A DNA stretch of 64,000 bases from UBA6168 sp041392505 (GTDB lineage Bacteria > Bacteroidota > Bacteroidia > Chitinophagales > Saprospiraceae), in contig JAWKLX010000015.1 in NCBI GenBank assembly GCA_041392505.1, forward strand, positions 1 through 64,000. Direction: 5' to 3'. Position numbers and translations under genes: made by a program. Under the pieces are notes generated by a model. That model did not search any database and was not told where the DNA came from. It saw only the letters and a list, made by a program, of their open reading frames with translations. Position 1 is the first letter of the stretch. Each line of letters begins with the position of its first letter. Positions 17,692 to 27,157 of the stretch are shown here, piece by piece.

Positions 17692-18850
17692 GTGGAAGGA
17701 AAAATTTTTAGGGGAAGTTTTAGAAATTGAAATGGGGCAGTCTCCTGAAGGTCGAACTTGCAATATTAATGGAATTGGTGTTCCTCTTTTAAATGGCCCT
17801 ACTGAATTCGGTCAAAAATCTCCTAACCCTGTTCAATACACAACAGACCCAAAACGGCTTTCTAAAGTTGGCGATATTCTCTTTTGCGTTAGGGGGTCAA
17901 CTACCGGAAAAATGAATTGGGGGAATTTAGAATATGCAATAGGTAGGGGAATTGCAGGAATTAGGCATAAGAACGGAAACGAATATAGATTTTTTGCAAA
18001 AGCTCTAATCGACTATAATCTCCCCTTATTGCTATCAAGTGCAACAGGTTCAACATTTCCAAATATTTCTAGAAGTCAACTTGAAACCTTAGAGGTGTAA
18101 ATCCCACCCCTCCCAGAGCAAAAAGCCATCGCCGCCGTCCTCAGCAGTTTGGATGATAAAATCGACCTGCTGCACCGCCAGAACAAGACCTTGGAAGCGA
18201 TGGGGGAAGTGCTGTTTCGGGAGTGGTTTGTGGAGGGGGCGGAGGAGGATTGGGAGGAAAAGGAAATCGGAGAATTGCTTTTGATTACATCAAGCAAGAG
18301 AATTTTTTATTCAGAATATGTCAGTTCAGGCATACCATTTTATAGAAGCAAAGAAATAATTGAACTTTATAATAATGGAAGCACAAAAGGGAATCTTTTT
18401 ATTCCACTATTAAAATTTGATGAAATTAAAGAAAAATTTGGCGTGCCGCACGAAGGAGATATATTGCTCACATCTGTTGGTACTTTAGGGATTCCATATC
18501 GAGTTAAAAAGACGGATAAATTTTATTTTAAAGATGGAAACCTTACATGGTTTAAAGACTTTAATGGATTGCCAAGTATAGTCGTTTTTTACTGGTTAAA
18601 ATCCAAAGTCGGCAAAGAAGAATTAAATTCGATTGCAATTGGCAGCACCCAAGCTGCACTTACGATAAGAGGTCTGAAAAGTATTATCATTAAATTACCC
18701 CCTATGGAAATATTAACCAATTTAGACAATGAATTAAGCTTGATAAATGCTAAAATAGAAACCAACCAGGCCCAAATCCAAACCCTTGAGCAGTTGCGGG
18801 ACACGTTGTTGCCGAAGCTGATGAGCGGGGAGGTGCGGGTGGGGTTGTAA
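17681..18850 (+). pseudogene. hsdS: Type I restriction-modification specificity subunit HsdS, one in-frame stop
   Basis: The start ATGATGGGTGAG overlaps the end of hsdM by 11 bp, as is usual for this gene pair. Two target-recognition domains are visible: the first (about 1-140) ends at a TAA at 18098-18100, exactly before the conserved IPPLPEQKAIAAVLSSLDDKIDLLHRQNKTLEAMGEVLFREWF spacer helix, which continues in the same frame. The second domain (WEEKEIGELLLITSSKRIF onward) ends with IKLPPMEILTNLDNELSLINAKIETNQAQIQTLEQLRDTLLPKLMSGEVRV. A single base change (TAA to an Ile/Leu codon) would restore the gene. The stop could yield a half-HsdS that dimerises, a state known in type I systems, or could be an error. 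Confidence 0.87.
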
Positions 18851-18871
18851 TCAATCATAAAATTAAAAACA

Positions 18872-19288
18872 ATGAGAGTAATTGCATTAAAAGGCGATGG
18901 AAACGTTGGGAAATCCGAAACGATAAATATTGTTTACCAACTGCTTTTGTACAATGGATTTGAGCAGGTTCTCGGCTGTTTTCGAGAATGTGGCAATTCA
19001 GCTATGCGCGATTTTATTGATGTTTTAGAAAAGGACAACGTAAGGGTTGGTGTTGTTTCCCATGGAGACTATGCTATTGGTAAGGATAGCTTAAAGAGAC
19101 ATCTTGCCGCACTTGAATATTTCAATTGTAACGTCGCTATTTGTGCATGCACTATTAAGCGAGGAACAATCGCTGCAGTTGAGGCATATTCGGAGAGGGT
19201 ATTTATTGAAAAAATAAAAAGCCCCTCTAAAGGGCTGCAAAGAGTTGAAAATGGAAATAAAGCGGTAGAGATTTATTATAATATTTGA
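18872..19288 (+). CDS. Small P-loop protein in the type I RM locus
   Basis: The 138-residue protein begins MRVIALKGDGNVGKSETINIVYQLL, a Walker A motif (GDGNVGKS, residues 8-15) on the first strand. VGVVSHGDYAIGKDSLKRHLAAL and VAICACTIKRGTIAAVEAYS follow, compatible with a minimal nucleotide-binding fold, but no clear Walker B acid or sensor is seen. It is 22 bp after hsdS on the same strand, so it probably belongs to the same transcription unit. I do not know a defined function; an accessory to restriction control is one possibility. It may be a small kinase or ParA-like fragment. Confidence 0.75.
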   Translation: MRVIALKGDGNVGKSETINIVYQLLLYNGFEQVLGCFRECGNSAMRDFIDVLEKDNVRVGVVSHGDYAIGKDSLKRHLAALEYFNCNVAICACTIKRGTIAAVEAYSERVFIEKIKSPSKGLQRVENGNKAVEIYYNI

Positions 19289-19320
19289 ATGCTAAAATTT
19301 GGATTTTAGAAAACCCAAAC

Positions 19321-19478
19321 TTAGAGCATGTTCAAATTTCTTCTTCCTGAAAACCAATATTTTAGGCGCTGACTTCGGATTTTTTCAGTTAATTATCCCG
19401 ATAAACGTCTTCATAAATCCTGTGCCATCATCCTAAACTATTGATTTACAGTTCGATTAAATTTTAAACATGCTCTTA
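19321..19478. repeat. Palindromic element with TIR TTAGAGCATGTTYAAA
   Basis: The ends TTAGAGCATGTTCAAATTT and AAATTTTAAACATGCTCTTA are inverted copies. The interior has weak self-complementarity and no ORF. It accounts for half of the 332-bp gap 19289-19620; the rest is AT-rich with no gene. Confidence 0.65.
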
Positions 19479-19620
19479 TATCGCCTTAAGTGCAAAAGCT
19501 GGCTAGTAGGAAATTTTTAAAGTTGAATAAGATCAATTTAACAGATTAGAGAGAGTTTAAAAAGTTGGCGAAAAAACTTATAAACCAACTCAATATTTTT
19601 TAATTAAAAACATAATTTTT

Positions 19621-20811
19621 ATGAAAGAAAAAACTGTTATCAAAGTATTAACCAAAGCATACAAAAAGGCAGCTAAACGTACAAGGAAAGCATTTTTAGT
19701 CACCAACATATTGAGCATATTGCTGTTTTTTAGTCTATTTAACTATAGGATGTCTTGGTTTTTGACCCAGAAAGATCATATTGAGGCTAAAAAGGGAAGT
19801 AGTGAAAGAAGGAATCTGTTGTTTAAAGAAGAGTTAATAGAATTTTTAGAGGGTATAAAAGAGTCGAACAGCAAGGATTCCTCTGTGAATGGAATAAGCA
19901 AAATCAAAATTGATACAATCATAAAAAAAATCAAAATTGACACAATTGCTAAGTCAAAAGAAAGTAATAATCATCTAAAAATAATTAGTGAAAATTTAGA
20001 ATATGACCCGAGTAGAAGTGTGATGGAAGATACTTATTTACAACATTTTCTATTTTTTAGCATTCCCATAATCGGAATAAAAATTTATATACAAGATGTG
20101 CCACTACTTGGTGGGGTTTCATTGTTCATATTTTTAACTTGGTATTTATTCGCAAGAAAGAAAGAATTCGATATAACATGCCAGTTGTGCCGAGAAACAG
20201 TAAAATTGTCTGATGGAAAAATGATAAAATATTCTAAATACAAAATATTTTCAAGCTCTATATTTAAACCGGAAAATAAGCCTGAAAATCTAAAATTACC
20301 TCTCTTTAATTATTTTGAAAGAAAGCTTAAATACCTAATTTATCTCCCATTCTTAATCTTGCTTTCGATACAATCACTTGATATTATTGAAACTTACGTG
20401 CCCAATTGCGGCCCCAAAGAGCAAAATTTAGTAAAAATTGATGGAAAATATTTTCGATTTAATTATTTTTTTAAAACGAAGATTATTCAATATGGAATTC
20501 CAGAAGACTACATGATGTTAAATGTTCGATTAGTGGACTATTTAAATTTTTATAATTCTGACCCTTTTTTGGAGTTAGGAATTAAAAAATGGAAAATTTA
20601 TGCGAAATTCCTTGCTATGCACATTCTTTCGCTACTGATTTTATCCTTTTGTTTAGTTCAAACTAAAAACATTATTAAAATTATAAATAATGAAAACAAG
20701 GTTCAACAAGTATTGAAAAATGTTTTTCGTGAACTACCTGCAATTCAAGTCCTTCAGCGTGATTTAAAGGGTTTAAAAAATAATGAGAATAATTTTACTT
20801 TTAACTGTTGA
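19621..20811 (+). CDS. Membrane protein of unknown function inside the RM locus
   Basis: The 396-residue product has about five membrane segments (near 27-44, 137-154, 158-173, 236-254 and 328-347), with a charged Lys/Ser/Ile-rich loop of about 90 residues after the first, containing a duplicated KIKIDTI motif. A CxxC-like pair (CQLCRE) lies near residue 190. I recognise no family. The gene is markedly more AT-rich than hsdM/hsdR, which suggests recent acquisition. It sits between hsdS and hsdR on the same strand, a common place for cargo defence genes in type I loci. Confidence 0.75.
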   Translation: MKEKTVIKVLTKAYKKAAKRTRKAFLVTNILSILLFFSLFNYRMSWFLTQKDHIEAKKGSSERRNLLFKEELIEFLEGIKESNSKDSSVNGISKIKIDTIIKKIKIDTIAKSKESNNHLKIISENLEYDPSRSVMEDTYLQHFLFFSIPIIGIKIYIQDVPLLGGVSLFIFLTWYLFARKKEFDITCQLCRETVKLSDGKMIKYSKYKIFSSSIFKPENKPENLKLPLFNYFERKLKYLIYLPFLILLSIQSLDIIETYVPNCGPKEQNLVKIDGKYFRFNYFFKTKIIQYGIPEDYMMLNVRLVDYLNFYNSDPFLELGIKKWKIYAKFLAMHILSLLILSFCLVQTKNIIKIINNENKVQQVLKNVFRELPAIQVLQRDLKGLKNNENNFTFNC

Positions 20812-20952
20812 ATGCTTCCTCCTACTTTTTCCGTTATTTTGCTCAAAACAGCGAACCATGCTGCATAAGTTAAGGCGCATTCAAATCAAGGATTTATGGT
20901 TTTAGGATTACTAAACTTTTAAAGTTTAGTAATTCCTGTTAGTAAAACCCTT

Positions 20953-20960
20953 TACCTTTG
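20953..20960 (+). promoter_or_regulatory. Candidate Bacteroidota -7 box TACCTTTG
   Basis: TACCTTTG fits the TANNTTTG consensus and lies about 50 bp before the antitoxin-like gene. A hairpin AACTTTTAAAGTTT with flanking TTACTAA/TTTAGTAA lies just upstream. No strong -33 TTG is placed well, so confidence is moderate. Confidence 0.4.
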
Positions 20961-21009
20961 GAAAAAGGGCTTCCTTTGAAAACCACATCATTAAAAAGAA
21001 AATAAGAAA

Positions 21010-21216
21010 ATGTCAAACCCAACCATACAGCCACCTTTGAATAACTTACAGATGGAACTGCTCAAGCTGTTTGCCCGGCAACTTCCCGAAAAGGACTTGC
21101 TCGCTATCAAGGATATGATTGCCCAATATTTACTGGAAAGAACATTTGAATTGGCGGGAGAGGAGTGGGAAAAGAGAGGTTATACAATTGAAGAATTTCA
21201 AAAATCAATAGATTGA
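21010..21216 (+). CDS. Small antitoxin-like protein
   Basis: The 68-residue protein (PPLNNLQMELLKLFARQLPEKDLLAIKDMIAQYLLERTFELAGEEWEKRGYTIEEF) has the pattern of small antitoxins found next to PIN or RelE-type toxins: NLQMELLKLF, then a helix KDMIAQYLLE and an acidic tail after EWEKRGY. No toxin ORF lies between it and hsdR 60 bp downstream, so it is an orphan, or acts on a distant toxin. A role as a small regulator of hsdR expression is conceivable but unsupported. Confidence 0.65.
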   Translation: MSNPTIQPPLNNLQMELLKLFARQLPEKDLLAIKDMIAQYLLERTFELAGEEWEKRGYTIEEFQKSID

Positions 21217-21277
21217 AAATAGATGAATTTAGTACATTGATAGAAAAATAGGATATAAAACACCCATTCAACACCTC

Positions 21278-24200
21278 ATGTCCAAACTGACCGAAAATGC
21301 CATCGAACTGCTCGCCATCGAAGACCTCGAAGCACTCGGTTACCAATACCTCTATGGCCCGGATATCGCCCCTGATGGAAAAAGCCCAGAACGGCATAGC
21401 TATGCCGATGTGGTGCTCACCGATCGGTTGCACAATGCTATCCGCCGCATCAACCCCGATGTGCCACCCCTTGCCCAAATGGAAGCACTCAAAGAAGTGC
21501 AGCGCATCCACTCTCCCGACCTGACCACCAATAATAAAGCATTCCATAAACTACTGACGGAAGGTGTCCCCGTGAGCAAACGAGTGGATGGCGAAGACCG
21601 GGGCGATAAGGTTTGGTTGGTGGATTTTAGGCAGCCGGATAACAATGAGTTTTTGGTGGTCAACCAATTTACGGTTATTGAAAATGGCAAGAACAAACGC
21701 CCAGACCTTGTCCTGTTTGTCAATGGCCTACCGCTTGTGGTTGTCGAGTTGAAAAATGCAGCTGATGAAAACGCCACCGTAAAATCCGCTTTTAAACAGT
21801 TGCAGACTTATAAAGAGACCATTCCATCGCTGTTCACTTACAATGGGCTGATGGTAATTTCGGATGGTTTGGAAGCGAAAGCGGGAAGCCTCTCGGCGGG
21901 TTTTAGCCGGTTTATGAGTTGGAAGACCGCAGATGGTCAATCGGTGGCCTCTACCTTGATTTCTGAAATGGAAACGCTGTTGAAAGGAATGCTCAACAAA
22001 CCAACAGTCTTGGACCTGGTCCGGCATTTCACAGTTTTTGAAGAAACAAAAAAGGAAGACCCTAAAACAGGTATCACAACGATTGAGACCATCAAGAAAA
22101 TAGCAGCCTATCACCAATTTTACGCAGTCAACAAAGCTGTAGAAAGCACCCTGAAGGCAGCGGCAACCGATGGCGACCGAAAAGGTGGCGTGGTTTGGCA
22201 TACGCAGGGAAGTGGCAAGTCGCTGTCCATGGTTTTTTATACTGGAAAAATCGTTTTGGCATTGGACAACCCAACTGTTTTGGTCATCACTGACCGCAAT
22301 GACCTTGACGACCAGTTGTTCGAGACCTTTGCTGATTCCAAGCAATTGCTGCGTCAAACACCCATCCAAGCAGAGAACCGGGAACATTTGAAGGCGCTGT
22401 TGAAAGTGGCTTCTGGAGGTGTCGTGTTTTCGACTATCCAAAAATTCCAGCCACAAGAAGGCAATGAATTTGAGGAACTATCGGCTCGCAAAAATATTGT
22501 AGTCATAGCAGATGAGGCGCACCGGACGCAATACGGCTTTAGCGCCAAAACAGTGGACGAGAAGGATGGGGAGGAAATGTCATCGGTCAAAAAATCGTCT
22601 ATGGTTTTGCCAAATACTTGCGGGATGCACTGCCGCATGCGACCTATTTGGGTTTCACTGGCACCCCTATCGAAAGTACCGATGTGAATACGCCTGCTGT
22701 ATTCGGCCATTATATTGATGTATATGATATTGCGCAAGCGGTTGAAGATGGCGCAACGGTTCGGATTTATTATGAAAGCCGATTGGCCAAAGTCAACCTC
22801 AGCGATGAAGGTCGCCAGTTAGTAGAGGAACTGGATGAGGAGCTTAACCAGGAAGATCTAAATGACAGCCAAAAGGCAAAGGCTAAATGGACGCAACTGG
22901 AAGCGTTGGTTGGAAGTGAAAACAGGATAAAAAATGTAGCTAAAGATATCGTCAGACACTTTGAACAAAGGCAAGAAGTATTTGAGGGAAAAGGGATGAT
23001 CGTTTCCATGTCTCGACGCATTGCGGCTGCCTTGTATGCCGAGATTACTGCCCTCCGGCCTGATTGGCACCACGACGATCTCGACAAAGGGGTAATCAAA
23101 GTTGTGATGACCTCCACTTCCTCCGATGGGCCTGAGATGGCGAAGCACCACACTAATAAGACCCAACGCCGTGCCTTGGCCGACCGCATGAAAGACCCCG
23201 ATGACCCCCTGAAGCTGGTTATTGTTCGGGACATGTGGCTGACGGGTTTTGATGCACCAAGCATGCACACCCTTTATATTGATAAACCCATGAGAGGGCA
23301 CAATCTGATGCAGGCCATCGCCCGGGTGAACCGGGTTTATAAGGACAAACCAGGTGGGTTGGTCGTCGATTATTTGGGCATTGCAGCTGATCTTAAAAAA
23401 GCGTTGGCCTTCTATTCTGAAAGTGGTGGCACTGGCAACCCCACTTTGGCACAAGAGGAAGCGGTCAATTTGATGTTGGAAAAAATAGAAGTGGTTGCAC
23501 AGCTTTTTATGGAACAACCAGAGGCGAGAGTATTGGAAATTAGGCAAGACTATGCCATCGCTGCCGAGCCTTCCGTCCGGTATCTCAACAAATCAGATGG
23601 TTTTAAATATGAAGAATACTTCACTGCCGATACCCGTGAAAAACTACAGATCATCCTCGCCGCAGAAGACCATATATTGAAATTGGAAGATGGCAAAAAA
23701 CGGTTTATTAATGAGGTCATGGCTTTGTCCAAAGCCTTTGCCATCGCAATTCCGCACGAACAGGCTTTAGATGTAAAGGATGAAGTAGCATTTTTCCAAG
23801 CCGTCAAAGCGAGGTTGGCGAAATTCGATATTACAGGCACCAATAGGACGGATGAGGAAATGGAAACGACCATTCGGCAGGTGATTGATCAGGCATTGGT
23901 TTCGGAGAAAGTGATAGACTTATTTGATGCGGCAGGTATTAAAAAGCCTGACATCTCCATTCTTTCTGAAGAATTTCTTTTGGAAATTAAAGGCATGAAG
24001 TACCAAAACGTGGCGATGGAAGTTTTAAAAAAATTACTCAACGATGAAATAAAGGCTAGGGCAAAAACCAACTTGGTTCAAAGCCGCACCTTAATGGAGA
24101 TGCTGGAAAATTCTATCAAACGCTACCAGAATAAAATCATCACCGCGGCTGAAGTTATCCAAGAGTTAATTGACATTGCCAAAGAAGTAAAGAAGGCTGA

Positions 24201-24510
24201 TGCCCGGGGTGAGAAGATGGGTTTGTCTGAGGATGAATTGGCATTTTATGATGCAGTGGCCAATAATAAAAGTGCAAAGGATTTAATGGCGGACGACCAA
24301 CTTCGGGCACTTGCTATTTACCTCGTTGAAACGGTCAAAGCAAATGCGTCGATTGATTGGACAATCAAGGAAAATGTAAAAGCCAAATTGAAAGTGATGG
24401 TGAAACGGGCGTTGCGGAAGTTCGGCTATCCACCGGATCAGCAGAAAATAGCTACAGAAACAGTATTGAAACAGGCTGAGTTGTTCGCTGATATCTGGTT
24501 GTCAAAATAA
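21278..24510 (+). pseudogene. hsdR: Type I restriction endonuclease subunit HsdR, one frameshift
   Basis: Two long frames, 21278-22687 and 22618-24510, make up one HsdR of about 1075 residues. The first carries the nuclease motif (RPDLVLFVNGLPLVVVELKNA, about 140-162), Walker A (HTQGSGKSLSM, about 307-317), VLVITDRNDLDDQL and the DEAH box (VVIADEAHRTQYG). Near 22580 the frame slips; the next frame continues QKIVYGFAKYLRDALPHATYLGFTGTPIE with the SF2 motif III and then KLVIVRDMWLTGFDAPSMHTLYIDKPMRGHNLMQAIARVNRV (motifs V-VI) and the C-terminal HsdM/S-binding helical region. The subunit translocates DNA and cleaves unmethylated targets. One indel restores it; whether the break is real decides if the locus can restrict. 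Confidence 0.9.
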
Positions 24511-24633
24511 CCCCCTCCCCACCATTTTCATATTTTTACACCCATTTTCAGAAAAATGAACAATTAGCACTATTTTTATTTTATATAGATTCGGCCTTTG
24601 AAAACCATCCATTAAAATCATTAAAAAAAGACC

Positions 24634-25116
24634 ATGAAATATTTCCTATTGATCCCTTGTTTGTTCTTTCTATCCAATGTGGCATCCGCCCAGTTCCAAC
24701 CTTCCAATGATGGCCTCATCATCAAAGTGAGCGATGGCACCGACAAAGGAAGGGACAGCAAACTGACTCCAAAGGGCAATGTCCCGACTTCCTATGACAA
24801 GGTGGGCAAGAAGGATGGCAAAGCTGCTGGCAATGCATTATTTACAGATCCGATTGTTCCGTTGGGTATGACGGAGAGCATCCAAGCGGCTGCTTTTCTG
24901 GAGCGGCCACAATATGGCTTAGCCGGGTTTTTCCTGATTTTTTGTGTCAATGATTCCATCGGCGGGCAACAAGGAACCCATTCGATTGATGGAACGACCT
25001 ATAAAGGGGTGTTCCGCCTGATCCGTCAGAAAACATCTGCGGAAGAGGAGATTCCCGCCGGGATGACTTCGTACATTATTCAGGGGACTTTTTACTTGTT
25101 GGGAATTTCGTATTAG
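24634..25116 (+). CDS. Secreted protein of unknown function
   Basis: A signal peptide (MKYFLLIPCLFFLSNVASA) is followed by a 140-residue domain with SNDGLIIKVSDGTDKGRDSKLTPKGNVPTSY, a Lys/Gly/Asp-rich segment and a beta-rich end (FLIFCVNDSIGGQQGTHS, YKGVFRLIRQKTSAEEEIPAGMTSYIIQGTFYLLG). No family is recognised. The regular alternation at the C-terminus suggests a beta sandwich. It stands alone after hsdR and before a repeat-filled gap. A Cys at about 107 is the only one in the mature part. Confidence 0.75.
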   Translation: MKYFLLIPCLFFLSNVASAQFQPSNDGLIIKVSDGTDKGRDSKLTPKGNVPTSYDKVGKKDGKAAGNALFTDPIVPLGMTESIQAAAFLERPQYGLAGFFLIFCVNDSIGGQQGTHSIDGTTYKGVFRLIRQKTSAEEEIPAGMTSYIIQGTFYLLGISY

Positions 25117-25131
25117 GAACGAGAGAACAAC

Positions 25132-25235
25132 CGGAAAACGGATGACGCAGATTAGACGGATCAACACGGATTTAATCTTTACAATTTGTTGAAATCCGTG
25201 CTAATGCGCCAGTTCCGTGTCTTCCGTGTCCCTAT
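25132..25235. repeat. Inverted pair of short-period repeats (ACGGAT / ATCCGT class)
   Basis: The left arm is built of CGGATGACGCAGAT, TAGACGGAT and CAACACGGATTT. The right arm answers with AAATCCGTG, CTAATGCG, TTCCGTGTC and TTCCGTGTC. The arms lie 20 bp apart and can form a long imperfect hairpin between the two unknown genes. Confidence 0.7.
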
Positions 25236-25274
25236 TGTTGATCTATTAGTTTTAAAAGAAAACCCTTTATCCGC

Positions 25275-25874
25275 ATGCCCTATTCCTACACTAACCGCCA
25301 AGGCAAAACCCACTACTTCCGGGCTGTCGAAACGAAGACTGGGAAGCACCGCTACTATGTAACCTCGTCTGATAACTTTGAAGACCTGATCGAGGAAGTA
25401 CCTCTTGGCTTTGAAGTGACTGAATTGCCCGAAGAGGCGAAAGTAGTTATTCGTAAAAAGAAGCCTTTATTGGTGACGCAAGAAGAAAAAGAAATCGTCC
25501 ACGATGCCATTGCAGAGTTTTCGGGGATTAAGGATTTTTTTATCCATGCAGAAGGACCGATGCTGTCTGTTTATCAATCCCAGTTTAGTTCTACTGGAGG
25601 ACAAGAGGAGAGTTTGAGCAGGGAAGAGGCTATTAAATTCTATGGGCCGGAAATCGAAAAGTGGATGCGTTTTCTGACTTCTCTTCGGTTTGTTTTGGTA
25701 GATAAAGAGCAACGACTTTTCCAAACAGAACGCATGGTTTATTTGAGTTTCTTTGATCATGACTTTCATCCAGTTGGAAGACCTGGACAAATCGAGGATG
25801 TGGCAAGGGAATATGGACAACATCTAGGGCGGGTTTCGTTTTTTGACATTGTGCCCAATGGGTTTGAAGAATAG
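25275..25874 (+). CDS. Conserved hypothetical protein with YTNRQGKTHYF N-terminal motif
   Basis: The 199-residue protein starts MPYSYTNRQGKTHYFRAVETKTGKHRYYVT, a beta-hairpin-like motif that I have seen at the start of unrelated-length hypothetical proteins in Bacteroidota and other phyla, but without known function. The rest is a mixed alpha/beta domain with VIRKKKPLLVTQEEKEIVHDAIAEFSGI and a C-terminal half containing RFVLVDKEQRLFQTERMVYLSFFDHDFHPVG. No signal or TM segment is visible, so it is cytoplasmic. It precedes the Sua5-type gene by about 100 bp but need not share its function. Confidence 0.75.
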   Translation: MPYSYTNRQGKTHYFRAVETKTGKHRYYVTSSDNFEDLIEEVPLGFEVTELPEEAKVVIRKKKPLLVTQEEKEIVHDAIAEFSGIKDFFIHAEGPMLSVYQSQFSSTGGQEESLSREEAIKFYGPEIEKWMRFLTSLRFVLVDKEQRLFQTERMVYLSFFDHDFHPVGRPGQIEDVAREYGQHLGRVSFFDIVPNGFEE

Positions 25875-25978
25875 CAACTCTCATTGTTCCTAAAATATTT
25901 ACTTTTCCAGCCTCTGAGTTTAGTGTTAATATTTCCAAACATAACTACCAACATTTCGACATCCGCCAACCCATATTC

Positions 25979-26935
25979 ATGCAACCTTCCAACGATATAA
26001 AATTGGCCGCTGAATTCATCCGTGCCGGCAAATTGGTCGCTTTCCCCACCGAAACGGTTTATGGACTCGGGGCAGATGCCCTCAACCCCTATGCCGTGGC
26101 CAAGATTTTTGAATGCAAAGAGCGGCCGACTTTCGATCCCTTGATCGTTCACATTGCCCAATTGGAAGATTTGGAAAAACTGATGGCGAGCCCCGATGAG
26201 CGGGTACTGCAATTGGCCAAACGGTTCTGGCCGGGGCCATTGACGATCGTTGTTCCAAAAAATGCCAACGTCCCGGACCTCGTGACCTCAGGATTGCCGA
26301 CTGTCGGCATCCGGATGCCCAACCACCCCGTGGCTTTGGAGTTGATCCGACAGTCCGATTGCCCGATCGCTGCGCCCAGCGCCAATAAATTTGGTCGGGT
26401 TAGCCCTACCTTGGCAGAGCATGTCACCAAGCATTTGCCGGAGGTTGACTTGGTGCTGGATGGGGGGGCGACAACCGTAGGCATCGAATCCACTATCATC
26501 CAGCTTCACCCCGATGGCTTTGAACTTTTGCGCCACGGCGCTATCACCCGCGAAGAAATAGAACTTATTATACCCTACCATAGCCCAACAGAGCGCCATT
26601 CTGACGATATAGTGGCACCCGGTATGTTGAAATCCCATTACAGCCCAATCAAGCCACTGCACATTTTGGAGGAGGGGCTTTTAGCTAAAATCGACCGTCA
26701 AAAGGCAGGACTGTTGTCATTTTCCGGAAAGGAAACCGAAGGATTTAAGGAGGTGGTCCGGCTAACCGAGAACGGCGATCTGCAAGAATATGCCGTTCGG
26801 CTGTTTGCTGCCATCCACCAGTTGGAGGCAACGGATGTCGAAACCATTATTGTCGAGCCAGTACCAGAAAAAGGAATTGGGGTGGCCATCATGGATCGGG
26901 TTAGGAAGGCGGCGTATGAGCATCGGTTGGGCTAA
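25979..26935 (+). CDS. L-threonylcarbamoyladenylate synthase, Sua5 type
   Basis: The 318-residue protein has the YrdC/Sua5 core (about 8-200): GKLVAFPTETVYGLGADALNP, KERPTFDPLIVHI, FWPGPLTIVVPK, TVGIRMPNHPVALELI, PIAAPSANKFGRVSPT and VGIESTIIQL, plus a C-terminal Sua5 domain of about 100 residues after the linker SDDIVAPGMLKSHYSPIKPL. The enzyme makes threonylcarbamoyl-AMP from threonine, bicarbonate and ATP for the t6A37 tRNA modification in the cytoplasm. Length and the linker distinguish it from the shorter TsaC type. The start MQPSND at 25979 is well placed. Confidence 0.95.
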   Translation: MQPSNDIKLAAEFIRAGKLVAFPTETVYGLGADALNPYAVAKIFECKERPTFDPLIVHIAQLEDLEKLMASPDERVLQLAKRFWPGPLTIVVPKNANVPDLVTSGLPTVGIRMPNHPVALELIRQSDCPIAAPSANKFGRVSPTLAEHVTKHLPEVDLVLDGGATTVGIESTIIQLHPDGFELLRHGAITREEIELIIPYHSPTERHSDDIVAPGMLKSHYSPIKPLHILEEGLLAKIDRQKAGLLSFSGKETEGFKEVVRLTENGDLQEYAVRLFAAIHQLEATDVETIIVEPVPEKGIGVAIMDRVRKAAYEHRLG

Positions 26936-27013
26936 CCCAAAAAGAAAAAGCCCGCACCAGCGAAACCGCCGATACGGACTTTCATACAACGGCCGACAAT
27001 ATAATAACCCCTT

Positions 27014-27137
27014 GACTGACTGCTGTGTAACAAAAGTTTTTAGGTGGCGAGCGGCTGAAAGCCGCTCATATATAAAAACTTTCTACCTGAGAGCGACTTT
27101 GTCGGCGGTGCGAAAAATGGCGTTACACAGTACTGAC
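27014..27137. repeat. Short palindromic element with TIR CTGTGTAACAAAAG
   Basis: The left end GACTGCTGTGTAACAAAAG and the right end CGTTACACAGTACTGAC are inverted copies. Inside are a GAGCGGC/GCCGCTC hairpin and AGTTTTT/AAAAACT arms. A larger relative with the same ends lies at about 61432-61685. Confidence 0.7.
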
Positions 27138-27157
27138 TTTATTTGACAAACTTTTCA

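Noticed and set aside
17293..18100. TAG in hsdM and TAA in hsdS as recoded sense codons
   Set aside because: Both codons serve as normal stops in many intact genes of the window, so genetic-code reassignment is not supported.
19217..19240. Hairpin AAGCCC/GGGCT inside the P-loop gene as a terminator
   Set aside because: It lies inside the reading frame and has no T-run.
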